Under the pieces are notes generated by a model. The model did no database searches, was not told where the DNA came from, and was given only the letters and a program-made list of their open reading frames with translations. From DYTH01 sp964552725 (GTDB lineage Bacteria; Desulfobacterota; Syntrophia; Syntrophales; UBA5619), in assembly GCA_964552725.1 (NCBI GenBank), contig CAZKHU010000011.1, forward strand, positions 1 to 45,737: DNA of 45,737 bases, read 5' to 3'. Shown piece after piece: positions 16,397 to 23,294 of this stretch. Numbering within the stretch: position 1 is the stretch's first letter; every line of letters begins with the position of its first letter. The position numbers and the translations under genes are program-made.

Positions 16397-18808
16397 ATGT
16401 TAGTCAGTATCAAATGGCTTAGCGATTATCTGGATATCGATCTTTCTCCGGAAGAGGTGGCGGATAAGCTCACCATGTCCGGCCTGGAGGTGGACGCCAT
16501 CAGTATCAGAGAACCCGCCTTCAGCGGGGTGCAGGTGGCGAAGATCGTGCGCAGGGAGCCCCATCCGAATGCCGATAAATTGTCCCTGTGCGAGGTTTCC
16601 ACCGGGGCGGCGAATTACCCGGTTGTCTGCGGCGCGAAGAACATAAAGGTCGGGGATATTGTTCCTTTGGCAACCACCGGGGCGGTTCTTCCCGGGGGAA
16701 GGGCGATCAGCCGGACAAATATCCGCGGCGAGGTTTCCGAAGGGATGCTATGTTCCGAGGAGGAATTGCAAATCGGCCCGGACGCTTCGGGAATCATGCT
16801 GCTTCCGGATGATCTTGTCTGCGGCGTTGAGCTGGGGGAGGCCCTGGACCTCAATGACGCGGTGCTTGACATCGGCGTTACGCCCAATAGATCGGACTGT
16901 CTCTCGATTATCGGCGTCGCCCGCGAAGTGGCGGCAATCACCGGAAAAAAGATCAGTTATCCGGATTATGACGTCATAGAAAACAGTGACGATATTGAGG
17001 GTATAACCTCCGTTTCGATAGAGGATGGCGATCTTTGCCCCCGTTATACGGCGCGTGTCATCAGGGATGTCTGCATAGGGCCCTCTCCTTTCTGGCTGAG
17101 AAAAAGATTGGAATCCGTGGGACTGCGTTCCATCAACAATATCGTGGATGTAACAAATTTTGTCATGATGGAGACCGGACAGCCCCTCCACGCCTTTGAT
17201 TTTGCCCTTCTGGCCGGAGGCAAAATAATAGTCAGACGGGCCCGCGCAGGGGAGAGTTTTGTTTCCCTCGACGGCAAGGAACGAATTCTGCCGGCAGAGG
17301 CTTTGCTTATCTGCGACGAAGAAAAGCCGGTCGCCATTGCCGGGGTGATGGGCGGGATGAATTCGGAAGTCACGGAGAATACGAAGACGATCCTTTTGGA
17401 GAGCGCCTATTTCAATCCCTCCTCCATCCGCCGTACCGCCCGTTCGATGGCAATGAGCACCGATGCAGCCTTTCGCTTTGAGCGGGGGATCGATCCGGAG
17501 GGCTCCGTACGCGCCCTTGACAGAGCCGCGCGGCTTATTGCCGAACTGGCGGGAGGAACTGTCTGTCGGGGGATAATCGATCAGCATCCCGGAAATGTGG
17601 CGGTTGCCCGGGATATCGTTCTTTCCTTGAAAAAAGTGAACAGGATCATAGGGACGTCCGTAGCGAGGGATGAAGTTAAGGCAGTCCTTGAGGGTTTGGA
17701 GATGACGGTCGGGGAGGCAGGAGAAGATGTTTTCCTTGTTACCCCCCCGTCCTGCCGCGTCGATATCACGCGGGAAATAGATTTGATAGAGGAAATCGCC
17801 CGCCTCTTCGGCTATGATCGAATTCCCGCCACCTTGCCGCTCGTTTCGGTAATTTCTGGGGAGTCGGGAAGCAAAAAAAGACGGGCGGAGGCCGTGGTTC
17901 GCCAGATCATGAACGGGGCCGGTTATACGGAAGTGATAAATTACAGTTTCATCAATCCCACTTCAGCAGACGATCTTTTTCTGACAAGGACGGATGAGCG
18001 GAGACGCCAGGTGCTTATTAGAAATCCGCTTACCGAAGAACAGTCCGCGATGCGTACCACCATGATTTACAGCCTGCTTAAAAATGTATCTAAAAATAAT
18101 GATTCTGGCCGCTCCGACCTGAAGATTTTTGAAATCGGCAGGACTTACATCGGCGATAAGGAAGGGCGGCAGCCCGATGAGTTTGACAAGGCGGCTTTTC
18201 TGGTGACTGGCCGGAGATACGAGCAGCGATGGCATTTTTCTGATTTGAAGGCGGATTTTTATGATTTAAAGGGGTGTGTGGAGAACGTGCTGGAGGTACT
18301 GAAGGTTGCGAGCCCTTCTTATCGGGCCGCTTGCAGCGAGCCGTTCCTTCATCCCGGAAAGGCCTGCGGGATTTTCAGCGGAGAGGCGAGGATCGGATTT
18401 CTGGGCGAGATTCATCCGGATGTGCTTTCTGTTTTTGGCATTGCCGGCCCGATTGTGGCGTGCGAACTTGACCTGAATGCGATGATTGCAAATGCCGCCG
18501 CCAAAAAGGTTTTTTCCGACATGCCCAGGTTCCCTGCCAGTTCGCGCGATGTAGCCTTTCTTACGCGTCGCGAGACAGAGGCAGGGGAGTTGATTAAGGC
18601 GGCCCAGGGAACGAACGAAGAATTGCTTGAAAAAGTTGAGATATTTGATGTATACGAAGGGAAAAATGTTTCAGAGGGAACCAGGAGTCTGGGATTGAGA
18701 TTTTTGTATCGAAGCGCGGACAGAACCTTGACTGATGACGAGGTGAACGATGTCCATTCAAGGGTCGTGGGAAGTGTCATTGGTGCATCAGGGGCGTTGA
18801 TAAGATAG
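16397..18808 (+). CDS. pheT: Phenylalanyl-tRNA synthetase beta chain
   Basis: 803-residue non-catalytic subunit that binds tRNA and edits mis-charged Tyr-tRNA. It has an EMAP-II-like tRNA-binding domain (about 40-150, HPNADKLSLCEV and GAKNIKVGD), B3/B4 editing domain, B5 domain, core-like domain and a C-terminal ferredoxin-like anticodon-binding domain (PRFPASSRDVAFL to the end). A 150-base spacer separates it from pheS, longer than usual; no convincing promoter was found there. Confidence 0.97.
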   Translation: MLVSIKWLSDYLDIDLSPEEVADKLTMSGLEVDAISIREPAFSGVQVAKIVRREPHPNADKLSLCEVSTGAANYPVVCGAKNIKVGDIVPLATTGAVLPGGRAISRTNIRGEVSEGMLCSEEELQIGPDASGIMLLPDDLVCGVELGEALDLNDAVLDIGVTPNRSDCLSIIGVAREVAAITGKKISYPDYDVIENSDDIEGITSVSIEDGDLCPRYTARVIRDVCIGPSPFWLRKRLESVGLRSINNIVDVTNFVMMETGQPLHAFDFALLAGGKIIVRRARAGESFVSLDGKERILPAEALLICDEEKPVAIAGVMGGMNSEVTENTKTILLESAYFNPSSIRRTARSMAMSTDAAFRFERGIDPEGSVRALDRAARLIAELAGGTVCRGIIDQHPGNVAVARDIVLSLKKVNRIIGTSVARDEVKAVLEGLEMTVGEAGEDVFLVTPPSCRVDITREIDLIEEIARLFGYDRIPATLPLVSVISGESGSKKRRAEAVVRQIMNGAGYTEVINYSFINPTSADDLFLTRTDERRRQVLIRNPLTEEQSAMRTTMIYSLLKNVSKNNDSGRSDLKIFEIGRTYIGDKEGRQPDEFDKAAFLVTGRRYEQRWHFSDLKADFYDLKGCVENVLEVLKVASPSYRAACSEPFLHPGKACGIFSGEARIGFLGEIHPDVLSVFGIAGPIVACELDLNAMIANAAAKKVFSDMPRFPASSRDVAFLTRRETEAGELIKAAQGTNEELLEKVEIFDVYEGKNVSEGTRSLGLRFLYRSADRTLTDDEVNDVHSRVVGSVIGASGALIR

Positions 18809-18836
18809 GCGGGAGCAATCAATTCAGGAGGGGAAA

Positions 18837-19112
18837 ATGACAAAGATAGACATTATTCAAAACGTGTACGAAAAATTGGGGTTTTCCAAAAAGGATTCAG
18901 CAAAGATCGTCGAGTCTGTTTTTGATATAATCAAAGACAAACTGGCGGAGGGCGATAAAATAAAGATTTCCGGATTTGGAAATTTTGCGGTTAAGGACAA
19001 GAAATCCCGCCGGGGCAGAAATCCCCAGACTGGAGAAGAGATTGCCATTTCCGCACGGAAGGTGCTGACCTTCAAGTCCAGCCAGGTTCTGCGCAAAGCC
19101 TTGAACGATTAA
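18837..19112 (+). CDS. ihfA: Integration host factor alpha subunit
   Basis: 91-residue DNA-bending protein of the HU/IHF family. It has SGFGNFAVKDKKSRRGRNPQTGEEI, including the proline arm that intercalates DNA, and ends FKSSQVLRKALND. AGGAGGGG precedes the ATG. The position after pheT is the standard one for ihfA. IHF often assists sigma-54 promoters, which is relevant to the flagellar cluster here. HU is the alternative, but the context favours IHF alpha. Confidence 0.93.
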   Translation: MTKIDIIQNVYEKLGFSKKDSAKIVESVFDIIKDKLAEGDKIKISGFGNFAVKDKKSRRGRNPQTGEEIAISARKVLTFKSSQVLRKALND

Positions 19113-19276
19113 TGCTGCATACGGGCGATAGCCCTTTAACGTTAATTGAACTCCATGCCTGGATCGGGCTCAACGAATGCTGGAAAACCCAACCGTTTCC
19201 CTGATGTTGCGGGGCTCCGGGGCGGGGATCATCATCTGAATGTTGATAATTTGGTGCGTCGCATTGGAAGTGGCAA

Positions 19277-19612
19277 ATGGACACGGTTCCCAACAAGACC
19301 TTTTTCCGTATTGGCGAGGTAAGCAGGATTCTGGGCGTTCCTCCTTACGTGGTTCGCTATTGGGAAACGGAGTTTAAAAAAGAGGTAAAACCGTCCCGCA
19401 CCCGTTCCGATCAGCGCCTTTACAGGCTTCATGATGTAGAAAGCCTGCTGGTTATAAAACGGCTCCTTTATGAGGAAAAATTTACCATTGACGGGGCCAG
19501 AAGGCATTTGCAGAGAACCCGGCGTAACGCAGCCTCCGGTTGTTTGTCGCACGGCGAGATTATCGAAGAGATCAAAAATGGCCTGCTTTGGATAAGAGAG
19601 AGAGTCGCTTGA
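19277..19612 (+). CDS. MerR-family transcriptional regulator
   Basis: 111-residue protein with an N-terminal winged helix of the MerR type (FRIGEVSRILGVPPYVVRYWETEF, about 9-32). It continues with RLYRLHDVESLLVIKRLLYEEKFTIDGARRHL. The C-terminus is short with no visible ligand- or metal-binding domain. MerR-type genes directly after pheT-ihfA are common in Deltaproteobacteria; their targets are unknown to me. Confidence 0.88.
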   Translation: MDTVPNKTFFRIGEVSRILGVPPYVVRYWETEFKKEVKPSRTRSDQRLYRLHDVESLLVIKRLLYEEKFTIDGARRHLQRTRRNAASGCLSHGEIIEEIKNGLLWIRERVA

Positions 19613-19651
19613 TTTATTCAGGCAAGCCGCTCTCATTGTTTGTAATGGCCG

Positions 19652-19690
19652 GGAGGGCCGTTGAGAACGGGATGTTTTCAGCGGCCCTCC
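19652..19690. repeat. Inverted repeat between convergent genes
   Basis: GGAGGGCCG (19652-19660) and CGGCCCTCC (19682-19690) are perfect complements around a 21-base loop. It lies between the ends of the MerR gene (plus) and the PxxKW gene (minus). It may end transcription from one or both sides, but no T run follows immediately on either strand. Confidence 0.5.
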
Positions 19691-19708
19691 TGCCATGAAA
19701 TGCAGAAT

Positions 19709-19990
19709 TTACTTTTTATTTGCTCTTTTGGATGCCTTCAAAGGATTTATTTTCTGTTGAGTTTCCTTCACATCCGCCTTGAGGTGGGTGGCCGTTGGAC
19801 ATTTGCCGGTTCGCCATTTGGATGCAGGATCGGGATAAACCCCGCAGTAGATTGCTGCCTCATATTGAACTGCCTTTGTGCAGCCCTCGCATTTGTCAAT
19901 TACCGGATTGCAATGCCCACCAGGGTATCCGCACCCCTTCTTCGCCATGAAAGCGCATTCGGCCCCTTTTTTGATTGTGTCGCAAATCAT
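19709..19990 (-). CDS. PxxKW family cysteine-rich protein
   Basis: 93-residue protein with eight cysteines in the first two thirds (C3, C12, C20, C27, C34, C37, C49, C64), including CEGC at 34-37. The family-naming PxxKW is at 55-59 (PASKW), and the tail is Lys-rich. I recognise it as the uncharacterised PxxKW cysteine-rich family found mainly in Deltaproteobacteria; the cysteine spacing suggests metal or Fe-S binding, which is inference. AAAGGTG lies about 8 bases before the ATG. Its leader contains a strong terminator-like hairpin. Confidence 0.85.
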   Translation of the reverse strand: MICDTIKKGAECAFMAKKGCGYPGGHCNPVIDKCEGCTKAVQYEAAIYCGVYPDPASKWRTGKCPTATHLKADVKETQQKINPLKASKRANKK

Positions 19991-20044
19991 TCTGTTACAC
20001 CTTTCCCTTTCTCAAATTATTCCTTTTTTAATGAAAATTTCTTT

Positions 20045-20093
20045 AAAAAACCGACCTGCTTTCCAAAACATTCTTATGGAAAAACCAGGTCGG
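20045..20093 (-). terminator. Terminator-like hairpin in the leader of the PxxKW gene
   Basis: CCGACCTG (20051-20058) pairs with CAGGTCGG (20086-20093), and inside it TTTCCA (20060-20065) pairs with TGGAAA (20077-20082). Read on the minus strand the stem is followed at once by TTTTTT (20050-20045). No gene is seen upstream on that strand, so it lies within the 5' region of the PxxKW gene, about 55 bases before its ATG. It may be an attenuator or the end of an unrecognised small RNA. Confidence 0.7.
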
Positions 20094-20149
20094 CTGATTA
20101 CCTTTCCAAAGCTGAGGCTCGCTATCAGAACAAATGTCTTCTGTCAAGA

Positions 20150-20177
20150 GAAATTCTTATAGTGAAATTCTTATAGT
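20150..20177. repeat. Perfect 14-bp tandem duplication
   Basis: GAAATTCTTATAGT occurs twice in direct succession (20150-20163, 20164-20177). It sits in the 334-base gap between the PxxKW gene and the PTS IID gene. On the minus strand each copy includes TATAAG, close to a -10 box. Apart from this, the hairpin next to it and a possible minus-strand TTGACA (20147-20142), I see nothing else defined in that gap. Confidence 0.8.
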
Positions 20178-20324
20178 GGAACCCTGACGGAAAATTTGCT
20201 TGCGGAACCATACCGCGTGGCATATCTGATTTTGCTGCCATTTTTTCCGATAATTAGCCGATTGCAATCCAATATTGGAAATAGCCCTGTATTCTGGCGA
20301 ATAGATTGACTTGCAAGACTGTTT

Positions 20325-21200
20325 GTGTTAGGCAGTTCCAACATTTCGGTTCGGGAATCCGCCGGCCTATTGGGGATAAACGGTAAGCCGGCTGCATCAG
20401 CGGTTGTGGATGCAGATAAACGCCTTATCCCGTCCGAATATCCGAATCCGTTCGTGGTGGCTATTCCGATGAATAAGGCAACGATGCTCGGTATTTTTTT
20501 TCGATCACTGACAATTCAGCTTTCCTTCAATTTTCGCACCATGCAGGGTTTAGGTTTTGCCTTTTCTCTATGGCCGCTGTTGTTTGCAGGAAAGGGCAAC
20601 GAAGTTAATGAAAGAAAAGTTTTTCTTTTGAGACATTTGCAGATGTTCAGTACAAACCCGTATCTTGTTCCCGCCGTTGTCGGCTCCGTCGCCAGACTCG
20701 AGGCAGAAGGTTATGGGGAACGTGAATCTGAAAATCTCAAAAAGGCTTTGATGGGGCCGTATGCCGCAATCGGCGATTCATTTTTCTGGGGGGCGTTGCG
20801 TCTTTTTTGTTCAGCCTGGTCGGTCTTGTTAGCCGTTTGGGGGAGTTTTTATGCCCCTTTTATGTTTCTGCTGCTTTTTTCTCCCGCGCAGATTATGATT
20901 CGCGCGGGCGGGTTTATCCAAGGCTTTCGTTACGGACGGGACGGTTTCAACTATGTCCGCAGTCTTGATCTGCCCCGGGAGTCATCGAGGCTGCGTTATG
21001 GGGCGTTATTTATATTGGCCATTGTGGCCGCCGCTTTGGCCGCGTCGCTGGAATATCCCGGCAGTTTGCTTCCGCAGCCTGTCTGCTTTGTTATTGGTTC
21101 CGCAATCTTGTTAATTTCTTTCATGGGGGCGCGACGAGAAGTTTCGGCAGAGAAGATTCTCTACGGGATTGCCATATTGTGCATGTTGTTTTCTATCTGA
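20325..21200 (+). CDS. PTS mannose/fructose/sorbose-family IID component
   Basis: Membrane subunit of a mannose-class phosphotransferase system. The recognisable part begins around LGIFFRSLTIQLSFNFRTMQ and includes MQGLGFAFSLWPLLF, FSTNPYLVPAVVGSVARLE, GPYAAIGDSFFWGALR and a hydrophobic C-terminus with several helices. The listed GTG start lacks a clear ribosome-binding site. ATG at 20469 or 20484 (243 or 238 residues) matches the family N-terminus better, the latter with AAGG 5 bases upstream. The 48 extra residues look coding but resemble nothing I know. No IIA, IIB or IIC gene is adjacent. HPr starts one base after its stop. Confidence 0.8.
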   Translation: MLGSSNISVRESAGLLGINGKPAASAVVDADKRLIPSEYPNPFVVAIPMNKATMLGIFFRSLTIQLSFNFRTMQGLGFAFSLWPLLFAGKGNEVNERKVFLLRHLQMFSTNPYLVPAVVGSVARLEAEGYGERESENLKKALMGPYAAIGDSFFWGALRLFCSAWSVLLAVWGSFYAPFMFLLLFSPAQIMIRAGGFIQGFRYGRDGFNYVRSLDLPRESSRLRYGALFILAIVAAALAASLEYPGSLLPQPVCFVIGSAILLISFMGARREVSAEKILYGIAILCMLFSI

Positions 21201-21201
21201 T

Positions 21202-21471
21202 ATGGATATAGCTAAAACATTTGAAATCAAGAACAAGTTGGGGATTCATGCCAGGGCGGCTGCAAAGATCGTGGAGACGGCCAATCGCTTCCACGCGGAT
21301 GTTGTTCTGGAAAAGGACGGCTACGAGGTAAACGGGCGCAGCATCCTTGATATTCTTACCCTTTACTGTCCCAAGGGGAGTCGATTGACTGTTCGTCTTA
21401 CGGGAGTGGATGCGGCAGAGGCGATGGAGGCGTTTTCCATTCTTGTTGATGGAAAGTTCGGCGAGTTGTAA
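21202..21471 (+). CDS. ptsH: Phosphocarrier protein HPr
   Basis: 89-residue PTS phosphocarrier. The phospho-accepting histidine is H16 in LGIHARAAA, and the regulatory serine region is present (NGRSILDILTL). It accepts phosphate from enzyme I (next gene) and passes it to IIA proteins. The ATG at 21202 is one base after the IID stop, so the genes are coupled. The serine suggests possible control by HPr kinase, but no hprK lies in the window. Confidence 0.93.
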   Translation: MDIAKTFEIKNKLGIHARAAAKIVETANRFHADVVLEKDGYEVNGRSILDILTLYCPKGSRLTVRLTGVDAAEAMEAFSILVDGKFGEL

Positions 21472-21480
21472 CGGTGGAAG

Positions 21481-23271
21481 ATGAGGGATTGCATGGATGA
21501 CGACAAAACCAAAACGTTTGTTATGAAGGGAATAGGCGTCTCTCCGGGGGTGGTTATTGGAAAGGCCCATCTCTTCAACAGAATGGACGTGCAGGCGCCG
21601 TTCTACAAACTCAGCGATCCGGGCTTGGTAAAAGAGGAGATCGATCGTTTTCTGGAGGCTCTTCAAGAATCCGAGACGCAGCTTCTCGAATTAAAAAACA
21701 AGCTTGTCGATTCCGGCGGCGGGATGGAACCGCTCTATATTATTGACGTTCATATCATGATTATGCGGGATCGGAAGTTCATAGACCTGACTATTCAAAA
21801 TATCAGGGAGATGTCCGTCAGCGCCGAATGGGCGGTGCGGATGACCCTGCAAAAATATCAGGAGATGTTTGACCGGATGGAGGACGATTATCTCCGGAGT
21901 CGCATAAGCGACATTCAGCATGTGGGGCAGAAGATCATCAATAACCTTGCCTTCAAACATCATGCTCCGCCCGAATTGCCGGCAGGGGTCGTGATAATCG
22001 CGTCTGATTTGTCTCCTGCCGATACCGCTCAGCTCAAGATCGACAAGGTGCTTGGATTTGCCACTGATGTGGGAGGAAAAACTTCCCATACGGCAATCGT
22101 TGCCCGTTCGATGGAAATCCCGGCTGTCGTTGCCCTGAAGAACATTACCGGGGCAGTCAGCACAAACGACGACATTATCATCGACGGCTCCTCCGGCGTG
22201 GTAATCGTCAATCCCGATCCCGAGATCAGCAGGCGTTATGAATGGAAGAAAAAACTCTACGAAAAGGCGCAGGACGATCTGCTGGATTACGCAGGTCTGC
22301 CTGCCGTAACGGCTGATAATCACCGGGTTGATATAGGGGGGAATATTGAATTTATTGAAGAAATACCCTCTGCAATTCACCACGGAGCGGAGGGCATTGG
22401 TCTTTACCGCACCGAGTTTATCTATTTAAATCGCCAGGAGCTGCCGGGCGAAGAAGAACATCTGGCGAATTATCGTTGTGTCGTAGGGCTGGAGGGACTT
22501 TCCTGGGCGACAATCCGCACCTTTGATCTGGGGGGAGACAAGTTTTTTCCGGACAAGAAAAGTTTTCATGAAATGAACCCGCAACTGGGAATGCGGGCAA
22601 TCAGGTTCTGCCTGAAGGAGAAAGAGCTTTTCAAGGTTCAGCTCCGCGCGATACTGCGCGCCAGCATTTACGGCAAGCTGAGGATTATGTTCCCGATGAT
22701 TTCCGGTGTCGAGGAGATAAGGGAGGCGAAGAGCATTCTTGCCGCGGTAAAAAACGACCTGTTGGCGGAGGGGTTTCAATTAGGGGGGGAGATTGAGACA
22801 GGAATCATGATCGAGATTCCTTCGGCGGTCGTTATTGCCGACCAGTTGGCCCGGGAGGTCGATTTCTTCAGCATCGGCACCAATGACCTCATCCAGTATA
22901 CACTGGCGATAGACCGCATTAACGAGCAGGTAAGCTATCTTTATGAACCTCTGCATCCGGCGGTTCTGCGGCTGATAAAGTGCGTTGTCGATGCCGGTCA
23001 CAAAGCCGGGATCAGGGTGGCGATGTGCGGTGAAATGGCGGGCGAGCCGGCCTATACGATGATTCTCGTCGGCATGGGACTCGACGAATTGAGCATGAAT
23101 CCGCTGGCAATTCCCCGGGTGAAGAAGATCATCAGGGGCGTTACATTAAAGGAGTCAAGGTCCCTCCTGGACGATGTGCTGGCCCTTTCCTCTCTGGAGG
23201 AGATCAAGGCCTTTGTCGGGGAAGAGATGCGGAAACGTTTTCCTGAAGATTTTTCCGACATCGGCCAGTGA
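21481..23271 (+). CDS. ptsI: Phosphoenolpyruvate-protein phosphotransferase (enzyme I)
   Basis: 596-residue enzyme I that moves phosphate from PEP to HPr. Visible are the swivelling His in GGKTSHTAIVARS (H203), the PEP-binding stretches YRTEFIYLNR and NPQLGMRAIRFC, DFFSIGTNDLIQYT, and the catalytic Cys516 in AMCGEMAGEP. A second ATG at 21493 has a better-placed GAGGG and would shorten the protein by four residues. It is in an operon with IID and HPr. Confidence 0.96.
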   Translation: MRDCMDDDKTKTFVMKGIGVSPGVVIGKAHLFNRMDVQAPFYKLSDPGLVKEEIDRFLEALQESETQLLELKNKLVDSGGGMEPLYIIDVHIMIMRDRKFIDLTIQNIREMSVSAEWAVRMTLQKYQEMFDRMEDDYLRSRISDIQHVGQKIINNLAFKHHAPPELPAGVVIIASDLSPADTAQLKIDKVLGFATDVGGKTSHTAIVARSMEIPAVVALKNITGAVSTNDDIIIDGSSGVVIVNPDPEISRRYEWKKKLYEKAQDDLLDYAGLPAVTADNHRVDIGGNIEFIEEIPSAIHHGAEGIGLYRTEFIYLNRQELPGEEEHLANYRCVVGLEGLSWATIRTFDLGGDKFFPDKKSFHEMNPQLGMRAIRFCLKEKELFKVQLRAILRASIYGKLRIMFPMISGVEEIREAKSILAAVKNDLLAEGFQLGGEIETGIMIEIPSAVVIADQLAREVDFFSIGTNDLIQYTLAIDRINEQVSYLYEPLHPAVLRLIKCVVDAGHKAGIRVAMCGEMAGEPAYTMILVGMGLDELSMNPLAIPRVKKIIRGVTLKESRSLLDDVLALSSLEEIKAFVGEEMRKRFPEDFSDIGQ

Positions 23272-23294
23272 GACCTCCGGAAAAAGGCAAATAG

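Noticed and set aside
19661..20176. A 171-codon plus-strand frame over the PxxKW gene and the downstream gap
   Set aside because: The minus-strand PxxKW protein is a known family; the plus frame has no ribosome-binding site and runs through the hairpin and tandem repeat.
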